Shown here piece by piece: positions 19,916-29,679 of a stretch of DNA of 59,734 nucleotides (the stretch's first letter is position 1; each line of letters opens with the position of its first letter). Under the pieces are notes generated by a model that had not been told where the DNA came from, ran no database searches, and saw only the letters and a list, made by a program, of their open reading frames with translations. Where the stretch lies: the NCBI GenBank assembly GCA_963575745.1, contig CAUYUJ010005651.1, positions 1-59,734 of the forward strand, in the 5' to 3' direction. The DNA is from Prorocentrum cordatum (taxonomy: Eukaryota > Sar > Dinophyceae > Prorocentrales > Prorocentraceae). The position numbers were made by a program, and so were the translations under genes.

Positions 19916-20920
19916 ATGGCGCAGGACGAGGCGGCCCATGGAGCCCCTTGGCGCACAGCTCAGGGGCGTGGCGGCGGTGGCCCTGTGTGGGCATGCGCGG
20001 CCACGCGGGCGCGCGGGTTCGCCAACAACTTCGCGACCCGCGAGACCTGCTGGGCCTGCGGCCTCGACCGCCAGGGCCGGCCTACGGGAGCCAAGGGGGC
20101 CCGCCAGCCCACCAGGCCGCGCTCGGCGTCCAGGCCTCGCTCGCTGGGCGCTGGCGGCGGTCGCCATCTTCGCGGCGCTCCTCCTGGGGCTGGCGGCGGG
20201 GGCACCGCGGAGTCCAACGCTGTGGCCAAGTGCCGTAAGGCCCTCAAGGCGCTGCGCAGCATCTATGACGAAGAGCACTCCCTCGTCGTGGCTGCCAAGG
20301 CCGAGCTCAGCCAGGCCGAAGCACAAGAGCGGGCTCACATGGCGCCTGCCGACGTGCTCCGCTCGGCGCTGGACAGGCAGGCAGCGCGTGAAGAGGGGCG
20401 CACAAAGCTCCAGACGGAGGTCGACGCCCTGGCAGCCCAACTCAAATCGGCCACCGACAGGCTGGACCGCGTCAAGCTGCAGCTTGTGGAGTCCAACGAG
20501 GAGGTGGCGCAGGCCCAGCTGGCCAATGCGGCACAAACCGCACCACTGGGCGGCGATGCGGCATCTTCGGTGGCGGCGCTTCAGCAACTTCTCCAGACAG
20601 CCCACAACTCCATCCAGCAGGGCCAGGACCGCAACCTCGTGGGCGGTGCCATCCTGGAGCAGCTGGTGGGACACGTGCGCACGCCGGGGGACGCAATGCC
20701 GAGGCCGTCTCCGCCAGGCCAGACGGCGATGGAGGTTGAGGCCTTTCGCACCGCGGGCGGGCAGCCCGCTGGCGTCGGCGCCCACACAGCAGCAGTCACA
20801 GCAGCCGCAGCGCCTGCAGCACCAGGCGCAGCTCGTGCACCAGCAGCACCACCAGTCGCAGCAGCACCGACGCCAGCAGGAGCAGCAGCGGCAGCGCGGG
20901 AGTTTGCGGGCACCACGTAG
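19916..20920 (+). CDS. LINE 1 ORF1: RanBP2-type zinc finger, coiled-coil protein
   Basis: About 334 residues from the ATG at 19916; the frame is open upstream to 19550 through a poly-Ser tract, so the start is a choice. Near residue 25 it has WACAATRARGFANN, then CWACGLDRQG, the W-x-C-x2-C...C-x2-C layout of RanBP2-type fingers. A long heptad-like region follows, from AVAKCRKALKALRSIYDEEH through a Glu/Gln/Lys-rich stretch to about residue 260, predicted as coiled coil. The end is Pro/Ala-rich. ORF1 proteins of LINEs bind the element RNA and form trimers or particles. ORF2 begins 31 bases downstream. The function here is inferred from position and composition. Confidence 0.7.
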   Translation: MAQDEAAHGAPWRTAQGRGGGGPVWACAATRARGFANNFATRETCWACGLDRQGRPTGAKGARQPTRPRSASRPRSLGAGGGRHLRGAPPGAGGGGTAESNAVAKCRKALKALRSIYDEEHSLVVAAKAELSQAEAQERAHMAPADVLRSALDRQAAREEGRTKLQTEVDALAAQLKSATDRLDRVKLQLVESNEEVAQAQLANAAQTAPLGGDAASSVAALQQLLQTAHNSIQQGQDRNLVGGAILEQLVGHVRTPGDAMPRPSPPGQTAMEVEAFRTAGGQPAGVGAHTAAVTAAAAPAAPGAARAPAAPPVAAAPTPAGAAAAAREFAGTT

Positions 20921-20951
20921 ACGAGCCACGCGCCGCAGGGCGCGCACCAGC

Positions 20952-23900
20952 ATGGGGGTTGTCACATTCAATGGGTATTGCTGGCGATCGTGCCAGCAAT
21001 TTTGGCAGAATGGAGCGACAGATGCGCTGGTGGTAACGGCTCAGGAACTTCGACTTGATGGCGAAGCGTTGGATCAGGCGCGAACATGGGCGACGAGAAA
21101 TGGATGGCAGCCATTCAGTCCGTGCAGGCGCCTGGCTTCCAAGCTGCCGAGCGCGGGCGTGGGGATCTTTGTCAGGGCGCATGTATCCACTACTCTTCTT
21201 AGTGGTGCTGGGGGCGTTACGGATGGGTTCGAGATCGTACGTTCGTGGGCGGTGGCAATACACGTACATGCTGGGATCAAGGGAGGCTTCATCGTCGGGT
21301 CGGCGTACATGGAGTCGGTCCCAGACCCCGACTTTCTCACCGCTAACTATCAGAAGCTCATGCGCATCGCGGAGAGCATGCGCTACTTCTCCGCCCCTTT
21401 CATTTTCGCAGGTGACTGGAACACGGAGCCTGCCAACATGGAGGTGCTGGGCTTCTTGCAGATCATGCCTGCCATTGCGGTGGCCACTCAAACGTCGGGC
21501 ACTTGTCGTTCGGCAAAGACGGGCACTTACAGCACCATCGACTACTGGCTGGCCTCACCTGACTTTGCGAAGGCTTGTGGCGCCCCCTACGTGCTCGACT
21601 CTTGGGTCCCGAGGCCCCACTATCCTGTGCGCATGGATCTCGACGCGAAGCCCAGGGCGCACATGCAGATGCACCTGAAGGCGCCCAAGCCTTTCCCCAA
21701 GCAGGCGCCGCGGTGCTCACGGGCCAGTCCCTGGTATGGACCGCCCAAATTGCAACCCTACCTGGACGTGGTCAGGCAAGATGCGGATCTGGGACAACCT
21801 GAAGATGGTGATCAGGCACAGCGGCGGCTCGACGGCCTCCACGCCAACTTCATCTCGTTCGTGGAGCAGGACCTCTGCCACATCAACCAGGTGGACGAGC
21901 AGGATCGCGAGAAGTATTGTGGTAGAGCGGAAGCTCCTGCATATGTCTGGCGTCCAGCGGGAGGGCCCATCCTCAAAGGGGCTCAAGCAGCTGGCCCCGA
22001 AGCCCGCTGCATGCGCAACGTGACCTTCGCGCTGCAAGACCTGGCCGCTCAACTTGAAAGGGCAGTGCCAACAGGTCATCTTTCGCCAGCTACCACATCG
22101 GCTTCGACTTACTCAGGCGTCGTCGGCATCGCGGGCTCCAGCTCTCAGTTGAAGTTTGATGCTGGCATGGCTGCGCAGCGGACGGCGCCACGTGATCGTG
22201 ACAAGGATGCAGTTTCTCGCGTGACATCTACTTATTCAGGTGACGCCAACGACTCGGGCTCCAACTCTCATTTGAAGATTGCAGTCGGCATGGCTGAGAA
22301 GCGGGCATCACCACGGCATCGAGCAAGGACAGCAGCTTCCCTTGGGAATTCTACTCATTCAGGCGACGTCGGCGGCTCGGGCTCCAGCGCTAATTTAAAG
22401 TTTGTCGCTGGCATGGCCGAGCAGCAGGCGGAGCCACATGGGCACGACGAAGGGCCAGATCGAGGAGGGCTTCGCGACGAGAGAGGGCACGACGATCAAG
22501 ACCAAGGCGATCGGGAGGGACCTACCCCACCGAGGCGTCGGGGTCCAGGTCTTATTGGGCCCAACAGGGCGCGCATCACGAGGGCTCTTCGGCCAGGTCA
22601 TCGTCAGGACATCCACGCGACGGAGGGCGTGGTGCTGTTCGAGTGGGCTTGGCCTGTTCTACGTTATGCGTGCAGACTGGAGGCCTCACAGTACATCATG
22701 TTTGTCAAAGCTCTCGCCCTGACCTTCGAAGGCCATGCCAAGGTTCTCGAGCAGCAGGCAGCCAACAAGAGGGCCAAGAGCTTTCACAAGTGGGCCCAGG
22801 ACGCGCTGATCACAGGCGCCTCCCCAGTCTCCGGCATGACCAAGCTGGAGGGGCGGGCGCACAATGAGGTAGACAGGTTCGGTATTCGCTCAGCGCTTCC
22901 TCAAGCAGTAGCAGACAGCCAGATGGACATGTGGAATGACATATGGCAAGGTACAAAGGTCTCCAAAGCTGCGGATAAGGACATCATCTACAAGGACGCG
23001 GGCAGCATCACCTGTGCCGTCAGCCTCGGCGACAACGAGTTCGACGTCGAGCACATTGCAGACAGCCAGGACGACCTGGTGAAGCTCATCCGCACCCTAC
23101 CATGCGAGGCCATGCAGGTACCCACGATCGATGACGTACGGCGTGCTTCGAGATCCTTTGCGTGGAAGACGGGACTTGGTGCTGACGCAATGCCTTCACG
23201 AGCGTACTCTCTTTTGGTCGACGACGCCGTGGCCATGCTCGTGTACCTTCTATGGGCTGCGGAGGCCTGGGGGCGATGGCCCACCACCATCATGGCCATT
23301 CACGTGATGTTGTTGGCGAAGCCCCAAGGCGGCTTCAGGCCGATAGCCTTGCTGCCGTCCATCTACAGGGTGTACACCAAGATCAGGATCGCCCACGTGC
23401 GCAGGTGGGCGGCCAACCACACGCGTCCTTACCTCGCGCTGGGCTCAGGACGATCTACGATAGATGTGGGTGCGCGCACAATGGTCTACGCTGAGGCAGC
23501 CGACGCAAGAGACCAGGACGCCATCATCACAGCCCCGATGGACATCAGCAAGTGCTTCGACAGGCTCAAGTGGATCAAGATCATCGAGGCCGCCAAACAC
23601 GTTGGGTTTCCGCTCAGCGTCCTGCGCAGGGTCCTGGCCATGTATGCCGCTCCGAGGCGCATTCGATGGGGGACGAACTTCTCATATGCCGTCAGGGCCA
23701 CGCAAGGGGCCCTACCTGGCTGCTCGGTGGCAATGCATTTGTTGCAACTGATCATGATCCTGCCCTTCGATATTTATCAGGCGTCGATCACGCAGATACC
23801 GCGCACCCTGGACATCTATGCAGATGATATCACGCCTCAGATCATGATGAAGGCGAATGAGATTGTCCAGGCAGCTCGGGCGGCTACCGGCAGGTTGGCG

Positions 23901-24338
23901 GTGGTCCTCCAAGCACTTGAGCTTCCCATCGCCAAAGACAAGGCTAAGATCCTGGGGTCAGCGGAGGACATCGCAGCGCAAGTGGTTCGAGGAGTTTCTC
24001 AGTATGGCTTTCAGGTGGTCAACAAGCTGAGCGTCCTTGGCCTGGAATGTCGTGCATGGGGCTCGTCTGACCTACATGGAGATCCACAAGCGCGTCCGGA
24101 AAATCAAGGAGCGGATCCCGAGGTTCAGGAAGCTCAAAGGCATGGCGAAGCTGGCCAAGCGGATCGCTCGGCCATGCTTGGCGCCTGGCATGACCTACGG
24201 CCCCCATGCGGTGGGGGCCCCGCCAGCCACGGTAGCCATGATGACGAACGTGGCCCGCACAGGCTGGAGCAAGACACCCACGGCTTCATCCACATGGCTT
24301 GCATCGCTCTTGGAAGAAGGTCCCAACCAGATGCCTGA
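20952..24338 (+). CDS. LINE 1 ORF2 part 1: endonuclease and reverse transcriptase
   Basis: The ATG at 20952 follows ORF1 by 31 bases. An exonuclease/endonuclease/phosphatase domain spans about residues 1-240. It shows VVTAQELRL (glutamate box), GDWNTEP at 21411, STIDYWLAS at 21531 and PRPHYPV at 21613. Reverse transcriptase lies at about residues 720-1030. It shows GGFRPIALLPSIYRV at 23328, PMDISKCFDRLKW near 23537, a GALPGCSVA box and YADDITPQ at 23818, the catalytic YxDD. The endonuclease nicks target DNA and the RT primes on it. Soon after VNKLSVLGL (about 24040) the frame moves by one base, so the last 100 codons of this frame are out of register and the true continuation lies in the frame of 24037-25518. 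Confidence 0.85.
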   Translation: MGVVTFNGYCWRSCQQFWQNGATDALVVTAQELRLDGEALDQARTWATRNGWQPFSPCRRLASKLPSAGVGIFVRAHVSTTLLSGAGGVTDGFEIVRSWAVAIHVHAGIKGGFIVGSAYMESVPDPDFLTANYQKLMRIAESMRYFSAPFIFAGDWNTEPANMEVLGFLQIMPAIAVATQTSGTCRSAKTGTYSTIDYWLASPDFAKACGAPYVLDSWVPRPHYPVRMDLDAKPRAHMQMHLKAPKPFPKQAPRCSRASPWYGPPKLQPYLDVVRQDADLGQPEDGDQAQRRLDGLHANFISFVEQDLCHINQVDEQDREKYCGRAEAPAYVWRPAGGPILKGAQAAGPEARCMRNVTFALQDLAAQLERAVPTGHLSPATTSASTYSGVVGIAGSSSQLKFDAGMAAQRTAPRDRDKDAVSRVTSTYSGDANDSGSNSHLKIAVGMAEKRASPRHRARTAASLGNSTHSGDVGGSGSSANLKFVAGMAEQQAEPHGHDEGPDRGGLRDERGHDDQDQGDREGPTPPRRRGPGLIGPNRARITRALRPGHRQDIHATEGVVLFEWAWPVLRYACRLEASQYIMFVKALALTFEGHAKVLEQQAANKRAKSFHKWAQDALITGASPVSGMTKLEGRAHNEVDRFGIRSALPQAVADSQMDMWNDIWQGTKVSKAADKDIIYKDAGSITCAVSLGDNEFDVEHIADSQDDLVKLIRTLPCEAMQVPTIDDVRRASRSFAWKTGLGADAMPSRAYSLLVDDAVAMLVYLLWAAEAWGRWPTTIMAIHVMLLAKPQGGFRPIALLPSIYRVYTKIRIAHVRRWAANHTRPYLALGSGRSTIDVGARTMVYAEAADARDQDAIITAPMDISKCFDRLKWIKIIEAAKHVGFPLSVLRRVLAMYAAPRRIRWGTNFSYAVRATQGALPGCSVAMHLLQLIMILPFDIYQASITQIPRTLDIYADDITPQIMMKANEIVQAARAATGRLAVVLQALELPIAKDKAKILGSAEDIAAQVVRGVSQYGFQVVNKLSVLGLECRAWGSSDLHGDPQARPENQGADPEVQEAQRHGEAGQADRSAMLGAWHDLRPPCGGGPASHGSHDDERGPHRLEQDTHGFIHMACIALGRRSQPDA

Positions 24339-25518
24339 TGCGATGGCGGCCGTGGAGCCCATCTTCACTTGGGCGCAGTTGGTGCTCGACCAGAAGATCC
24401 CCATGGACACGATCGAGCGCGCGTGGAAGATTCAGTCGGCAGCTTTGGCATCGGCATCGGCCCCATGGAGCTCCATCGCGGGACCTGCAGGCGCCGTCAC
24501 CCTCAACCTTAGGCGTCTGGGCTGGAGGGCGCATTCAGCCACGCATTGGGAGACGGGAAACGGCATCACGCTGAAGCTGGACGAGGTTGCACCCAAGTGG
24601 GTGCGCACGATGGCGAGACGCAGCTACAGATCGGTGAAGTGGGAGGAGTGGGCATCCAAAGTGGGACATGCAGCTGAACACCCACCTGCCCCACGCGACC
24701 CGCGAGGTTACTGGATCGAGCCGATCGCAGCCATGATGCACGCACCTCCTGAGGCGTCTACTTGGAACTTGCAGCCCAAGGCCAGAGGCGCCCTCAGGTC
24801 CACCATCATTGGAGCGCAATGGTCACAACAGCGCCTCTACACCATAGGCTACGCGGACTCTCAGATGTGCCAGTATTGCGGAGACGTTGTTGGCGATTTA
24901 CACCACAGATTTTGGAAGTGCCCCCGTTGTGCAGATACGAGGACAGCTGCTGTGGATGATTTGATAGTGGACATGGTTAGGGAGGCTTCCCCTAATGACC
25001 CCTTCTACACCAGGGCGCTGCTTCCTCGAGCAGTACTCCCAGATATTCCGCCACCCCTGGACACGCAGAGGTGGTGGTACTGCATGGGAGGCCAGACCAT
25101 GGACATCACAGGAGAAGTGTTCACTGATGGATCGGCCAGGTCACCATTATATTGGCCTGAGGCGAGCCGTGCAGGATGGGGCATTGCCATCTTAGCAGGC
25201 AGGCGCCTTCGTGGCATGGCCTTCGGCCCCTTGCCAGGGCCCCAGCAGACAGCGCAGCGGGGCGAGACCTATGCCGTGCTCCAGGTGCTCAAGCACGGTC
25301 ACCTCCCGCTGCACATCAAGACCGACTGCCTGGGCCTCGTAGAGTCGCTGGCGTTCGCATTGCACGCACGTGAGGAGGGACAAAGCAGACCTGTGGCGGC
25401 AGCTCTGGCATGCGATCGAGGATTTGGGCGGGCTCAGCGAAGACCTGCAGATCACGTGGGTCGAGGGCCATCAGACGTCCCTGGAGGCAGGCGACAGCAT
25501 CGACAAGGTTGGGAATGA
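24037..25518 (+). CDS. LINE 1 ORF2 part 2: post-RT, zinc finger, RNase H N-terminal part
   Basis: This frame resumes LINE coding from about 24041 with VVHGARLTYMEIHKRVRK, the RT thumb side. At 24867-24930 it has CQYCGDVVGDLHHRFWKC, a CxxC...HxxxxxC finger typical of this LINE group. RNase H begins with VFTDGSARS at about 25117 (first Asp). It continues with RGETYAVLQ at 25260 (Glu) and IKTDCLGLVE at 25317 (second Asp). After LHAREEG at about 25375 the frame again moves by one, so the last 45 codons are out of register. RNase H degrades the RNA template. Confidence 0.85.
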   Translation: MAWNVVHGARLTYMEIHKRVRKIKERIPRFRKLKGMAKLAKRIARPCLAPGMTYGPHAVGAPPATVAMMTNVARTGWSKTPTASSTWLASLLEEGPNQMPDAMAAVEPIFTWAQLVLDQKIPMDTIERAWKIQSAALASASAPWSSIAGPAGAVTLNLRRLGWRAHSATHWETGNGITLKLDEVAPKWVRTMARRSYRSVKWEEWASKVGHAAEHPPAPRDPRGYWIEPIAAMMHAPPEASTWNLQPKARGALRSTIIGAQWSQQRLYTIGYADSQMCQYCGDVVGDLHHRFWKCPRCADTRTAAVDDLIVDMVREASPNDPFYTRALLPRAVLPDIPPPLDTQRWWYCMGGQTMDITGEVFTDGSARSPLYWPEASRAGWGIAILAGRRLRGMAFGPLPGPQQTAQRGETYAVLQVLKHGHLPLHIKTDCLGLVESLAFALHAREEGQSRPVAAALACDRGFGRAQRRPADHVGRGPSDVPGGRRQHRQGWE

Positions 25519-26635
25519 CTTCGCGGACGCGGCCGCCAAAAAGGGCACGGCGCTCCACGGCTTCCCCGAGGACGCCTACGAGGAACACAAGCGGCTGCTC
25601 AAGGCGGTCAGGCAGGTCGCTGCCTGGATAGGCAGCTGCCAGGTGGACATCGGCGTCGGCGACCAGCTCGACAGGGTCGCCACCGTGGGCAGGAAGGCTC
25701 GCCGCGGCGGGCGCGTTCAGCCAGCTCGGGCGCAGTCGGCTGGACCAGACGGCCTCTGCGGCCGCGAGCAGAGTAAAAGACACCAGGTAGTAGCGGCAGG
25801 CCGCGGCTGGCGCTGCATGCACTGCCCTCGATTTGCCAGATCGCGTAGGGGCCTCGAGAGGCTCAGGAGGGAGGTTTGCCCAGCCAGAGGAGGAGGACGT
25901 CTGGAGGGCGGGGCGTCATCGTCTCACAGGGATGTTAGTCCTCGGGTCACCTCCCCCCCGCCTCCTCCTCCTCCTCCTCCTCTCGTGGAGCCTCCTTCCC
26001 CCTCGGTCCTCCCCTCGCTCGAGCGTGAGCGCCGTTCTGGATCGGTCGGGGGCGCTCCCCAAGGGCTTGCTGGGACTCCAGAGGCCCACCCCGCTCCTCC
26101 TCCCTCGCTTCGACCTCCCTCGCCTCACCTCGCCTCGCCTCCCCCTTCCTCGCCGCCGCCGCCGACCCCCGTCGCACCTCGTCCGAGGGTCAGGTTCGCG
26201 GAGGTCCTGGAGGGACCTGAGCGGCCCCAGGAGGCCATAAGGGGCGCGGTGGGTGCGGCGACCTCGCGGGGCGTGAAGCGAGCGTGGAAGGGCACGCCGC
26301 CGTCCAGAGCGGACGCGGTGGTGCCCAGAGCCCCGTTGCCACGCTCGGGGGAGGTCCCTCCCGCGAGCGCTCGGGGCCATGTCCTGCATCTGTCTGGGGA
26401 CCTGGTGGGGCGCAGCAAGTGTGGGGCGTTCTCGGCCAGAACGGCGCGCACGCAATTGTTTTGGGATTGTGACCCAGAGGCTGCCCTTAAAGATAATCCC
26501 CAGCGAAAGTGGAGACGGGACAACTTTATGAAGGGCACCCACCCAAAGGGGGGGAAGGCCCCACCCATTCCGACCCCCCGCAGGCTCGAGGTCACGGACT
26601 CGGCGGTCCAGTGGCTCGGCCTGCTTTCCATATAG
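25370..26635 (+). CDS. LINE 1 ORF2 part 3: RNase H C-terminal part and C-terminal zinc region
   Basis: Picks up at about 25375 with DKADLWRQLWHAIEDL and contains VEGHQT and GNDFADAAAKKG (25512-25545), the last catalytic Asp of RNase H. The tail has WRCMHCPRFARS, later EVCPARGG, a Cys-rich end seen in other dinoflagellate LINEs. It then runs through a Pro/Ser-rich linker over a CTC tract (25960-25985) to a second Cys/His-like segment and the stop at 26635. It is written as a separate frame because of the upstream shift. The start codon at 25370 (GTG) is not a real start. Confidence 0.75.
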   Translation: MRRDKADLWRQLWHAIEDLGGLSEDLQITWVEGHQTSLEAGDSIDKVGNDFADAAAKKGTALHGFPEDAYEEHKRLLKAVRQVAAWIGSCQVDIGVGDQLDRVATVGRKARRGGRVQPARAQSAGPDGLCGREQSKRHQVVAAGRGWRCMHCPRFARSRRGLERLRREVCPARGGGRLEGGASSSHRDVSPRVTSPPPPPPPPPLVEPPSPSVLPSLERERRSGSVGGAPQGLAGTPEAHPAPPPSLRPPSPHLASPPPSSPPPPTPVAPRPRVRFAEVLEGPERPQEAIRGAVGAATSRGVKRAWKGTPPSRADAVVPRAPLPRSGEVPPASARGHVLHLSGDLVGRSKCGAFSARTARTQLFWDCDPEAALKDNPQRKWRRDNFMKGTHPKGGKAPPIPTPRRLEVTDSAVQWLGLLSI

Positions 26636-27020
26636 TTGTTTCTGCTAACTCGTTTAGCTTTGATCCGTCCTCGGTCGTTTCGGTCCCTGGCCCCCGATCC
26701 TGGGCGTTTTCCGTCGGGACCTCTCGTCGCGGCCGTGATGCTTCGGCTGGGCCAATGCGCCCTGGGGCGCGAAATCGCTCTGTGCTCGATTGCGCGTTTC
26801 TCACCTTTTCCTGCCCCCTGTTCCGTCCCGAATCCGACTCGGCGCGTCGCTCCATGGGCTCGCGACTCCTCCTTCTCGTCCTCCTCCTCCTCCTTCTCGT
26901 CCTCCTCCTCCTCCTCCTCCTTCTCCTTCTTGTCCTCCTCCGCCCTCCTCCTCCTCCGCCCTCCTCCTCCTCCTCCTCCTCCTCCTCCTCCTCCTCCTCC
27001 TTCCCCAGGCCCCCGACGTG
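26636..27020. repeat. Possible LINE 1 3' region, then CTC microsatellite
   Basis: 26636-26870 is unique-looking and non-coding, and could be the LINE 3' UTR. 26871-27003 is CTC/CTT/CCT triplets. No poly(A) tail was recognised, so the LINE 3' end is undefined. Confidence 0.5.
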
Positions 27021-27190
27021 ATGAGTGTTTCATAACGTCGACCCCCGGGCACCTCGGCCCGTTCCCTTGGGGCCGGTGTTCCATCCCGAGTCGCTCTCTT
27101 GGACGGCCCCGGGGCCCGGCGTGAGGGCCCCTTCGGAGGCCGTGGAAGGGCGAGAAGCCGCCCGTCGTGACTGGTTCATGACTCCGTGGG
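27020..27190 (+). repeat. Four-copy dispersed repeat, copy 2
   Basis: Has GGGGCCGGTGTTCCATCCCG, then GAGTCGCTCTCTTGGACGG, then GCCCGGCGTGAGGGCCCC and CCGCCCGTCGTGACTGG followed by TTCATGACTC. This is the same order as in 19050-19215. Confidence 0.7.
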
Positions 27191-28690
27191 GTCTCCTCCA
27201 GGAGAACAGGGGGCAGCGAAATCCAGGGAGACTTCATGGCTCTGGCCATGATACCTGCCCCGCCCCAGTCATCACCCACCCCCCTCTTGGCCGCCCCCGG
27301 AGGGAGCGGACACGCGACACCGCTGCGGACAAAGCTTTGGCCTAGCAAAGACCAGGTGGGCGATGCCATGGCCTCTAAAGACTAGCTACACAGGCATAAA
27401 CTGTTGAGGGTCCGCTCGGATCTCTTGGATCGGCGCTGGACACCCCCCCTCCATGGCGTGCCGACACAAGAAATGCGCGCGGACCTCCAAAACTTTATCC
27501 TTACTCCCGCACCAGCGGATGCCTTCGGGCATCTTACAGTGGGGGCCCGACCATCGGAAACATTCCACAAGAAACCCAACCCTGAGACCCCAGGACGTCC
27601 AGCGACTTGGTGTGGGAACGGCACGCTTTCCATGGCAAAACCATCGAGACCTAAAATGCCCAGGGCACCCTGGAGGCAAGCAGGGTAATCCTTGGCATGG
27701 GGCTCTAAGGAATTCTATGGATTCCCTGCGGAATTCCCATGGACTCCTGGGAATCCCCTGGGGGTCCCATGGGAGTTCCCTTGGCAAGCTGCACTTCTCT
27801 CCTAGGGCAACTCCGGGCGCTCCGGTGCCGCTCTGGACGGCGTGTGACCGCCGCGCGTCGCCGCAGTAGCCGCCGCCGGGCCCGGGCGGCGGTCTGGCCA
27901 GCTCGGCGCCGCCCGCCGCCGCGTTGCAAGCGCTCTGGATCGCTCTGGTTCGCACTGGTCTGCACTGCGTCGATCGCGTTGCATCGCTCTGCACTGCCTT
28001 CGCGTTGCTCTGCATGAAGCGTTGCCTCGCGCTGCGTTGCGTGCGTTGCGTTGCTGCGTGTCCTTGTGCTGTCTTGCTCCGCCCTGCTATGCATGGCTGT
28101 GCACTGCCCCCTAGTGCTTTGCATTGCGTTGCATTGATTTGCAGTGCTGTGCCCAACACAGATTACACCACATGTATTGCACCATCTAGATTGCACCACA
28201 GTGATTGCCCCACCTAGATTGCACCGCATACGTTGCAAGGCATCACTGTTTGGGGTCCTCACTGGCTAACATGTGTACTATGTGTTGCTCGTCGAGATTA
28301 GTCAGACATTGGCAAGATGAAGATGATTCAGGACCGACATGACTCCGGGATCTCTGAGAGCTGGCGGGCCTTCTGATGTTGCAGAGCGTTCCAGAACGTT
28401 CTGAAAGCGTTCCAGGCCACTCTGAAGCACTTTACCTGCATCCAACGGGGGGCGTCCAAGCGAGGGGTTCGCACATCATGGCCCGAAGCACGTGCGCTGC
28501 CCAGGGGGGGGGAGGGGCACGGGACGCATTGCGAGAAGAGGAGGAGGGCATGAAATCCGGGGAGACACCTGCCCCCGGCCGCGATACCCCCCCCAAATCC
28601 TCACCGCCCTCTTGGCTTGGATGCCAATTCTTGGAACCTTCCTGGAGACATTCGCTCCACTCGTGCGTCGAAGATGCGTCGAACGTCCGT
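27190..28690. other. Non-coding, repeat-derived stretch
   Basis: No gene seen. It contains a weak relative of the GC-rich repeat (27413-27490), a segment GGAGGCAAGCAGGGTAATCC near 27671 that resembles the left flank of the foldback element at 34.3 kb (AGGCAAGCAGGGTGTTTCTT), and a GCGTTGC/GCTCTG-rich imperfect repeat at about 27905-28150. Near 27710-27790 GGAATTC and CATGGGA-type words are repeated. The 240-codon minus-strand frames here have no domain. Confidence 0.5.
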
Positions 28691-28692
28691 CG

Positions 28693-28788
28693 ATTTGAGT
28701 CGACCCTGAGTCGAACCTGAGCCGAACCTGAGCCGAACCTGAGCCGAACCTGAGTCGAACTTGCGTCGAACTTGAATCGAACTAGTGC
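28693..28788. repeat. 11-bp tandem repeat, consensus CCTGAGCCGAA
   Basis: About eight head-to-tail units of CCTGAGCCGAA with T for C and TTGCGT-type variants toward the end. The unit is not a multiple of three, which argues against coding. Confidence 0.9.
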
Positions 28789-28789
28789 C

Positions 28790-29104
28790 GACCAGCTCCG
28801 TTAGGTGGGCCCCAGGAAGGCCCCCAGAACGAGCACCTAACTCGGCCGCCCCCGACGGGCGCTCTGAAGCGATCCACCTCCCCCCGAGGCCTGCCCCACA
28901 GACCCCTCAGGTTGCTCGGGAGCACCGGCCGAGGAGCCCCCCAGTTCATCCCCCCCCCCCCCCCTCCCCCGAAGGGCGCTCGGAAACGATCCCTGCCCTC
29001 CCCCACAGGCACCTCTGGGTGCTCGGGATCACGGCTCCCCACGCCAAGGACCCCCCCCTCAGGTCGGTCATCCCCACCCCCTCTTCCCAGACCCCGACGC
29101 CACG
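28790..29104. other. C-rich non-coding stretch
   Basis: GC-rich, with a run of 16 or more C at about 28950. It contains a duplicated phrase: CCCCCGACGGGCGCTC then GAAGCGATCC, and CCCCGAAGGGCGCTC then GGAAACGATCC. No gene signal. Confidence 0.5.
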
Positions 29105-29262
29105 AGTTGTTTCTCACGACGACCCCCAGGAGTGTCGAACCATTCCCCGGGACCGGCTTTTCATCTTGAGTCGTCTTCTCACGGCCCCGAGGCCCGGCGA
29201 GGGCCCACAGAGGCCGAACATAGCGAGAGGATCCTCCCTCCGCGCCTCCTCTCCATGGCTCG
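29105..29262 (+). repeat. Four-copy dispersed repeat, copy 3
   Basis: TTCTCACGACGACCCCCAGG, then CCGGGACCGGCTTTTCATC, TTGAGTCGTCTTCTCACGG and CCCGGCGAGGGCCC. Closest to copies 1 and 4. Confidence 0.75.
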
Positions 29263-29489
29263 AGGGGCCCGGGTCCGAGGCCCGCACCACAGATCGGGGG
29301 CGCGCAAACATGGATCAGCGATCCATGGCCTTGGCGCGCAGTCGCCAACTCCATGGATCGGGGGAGGTGCCCTCCCCCAAATGCGGCCAGCGCCGCCTCG
29401 CTCGGCGGCGGAAATCCGCGACTCCCATGGGAACGGGCCCCGTCGCTAACTCATGCCCTCTTCATTCAAGTTTGCGATCGCCTGAACAG

Positions 29490-29640
29490 GCCCATCAAAG
29501 GATGTTCTAAAAGAACCATTTTGTGGCCTGCCCAACATGTTCTTAGAACATGTCTGGCTGGGGCTGTCTTGGTTCAGCAGGTCGGACTTATACGTTCTGA
29601 GAACACCGCTTCTCTTCTTCAGAACACATTATGGGGCTCT
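29490..29640. repeat. GTTCT/AGAAC palindrome cluster 1
   Basis: Contains ACATGTTCTTAGAACATGT at about 29536, a perfect 9-base inverted repeat around one base, plus ATGTTCTAAAAGAACCAT and CGTTCTGAGAACACCGC. A related cluster lies at 32715-32865. The two clusters share the AGCAGG...GTTCTTAGAACA context. Confidence 0.75.
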
Positions 29641-29679
29641 AAAAACATGTCTTTGGAGTCCCGAAACGGTGCGGTGACA

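Larger units (their letters stand above)
19250..26635 (+). mobile_element. LINE (non-LTR) retrotransposon 1
   Basis: A plus-strand element with ORF1 (zinc finger plus coiled coil) followed by ORF2 with AP-type endonuclease, reverse transcriptase, CCHC-like zinc finger, RNase H and C-terminal Cys/His region. ORF2 is broken by two frame changes, at about 24040 and about 25370, so this copy is inactive or needs unusual translation. The 5' part is a GGA/CTC-rich leader (19260-19680). The 3' boundary is uncertain; the last open frame ends at 26635. No target duplication was identified. Confidence 0.85.

Noticed and set aside
19196-20971. 591-codon minus frame antisense to LINE 1 ORF1
   Set aside because: Cys/Arg/Ser-rich shadow of a GC-rich plus-strand ORF with the zinc finger and coiled coil.
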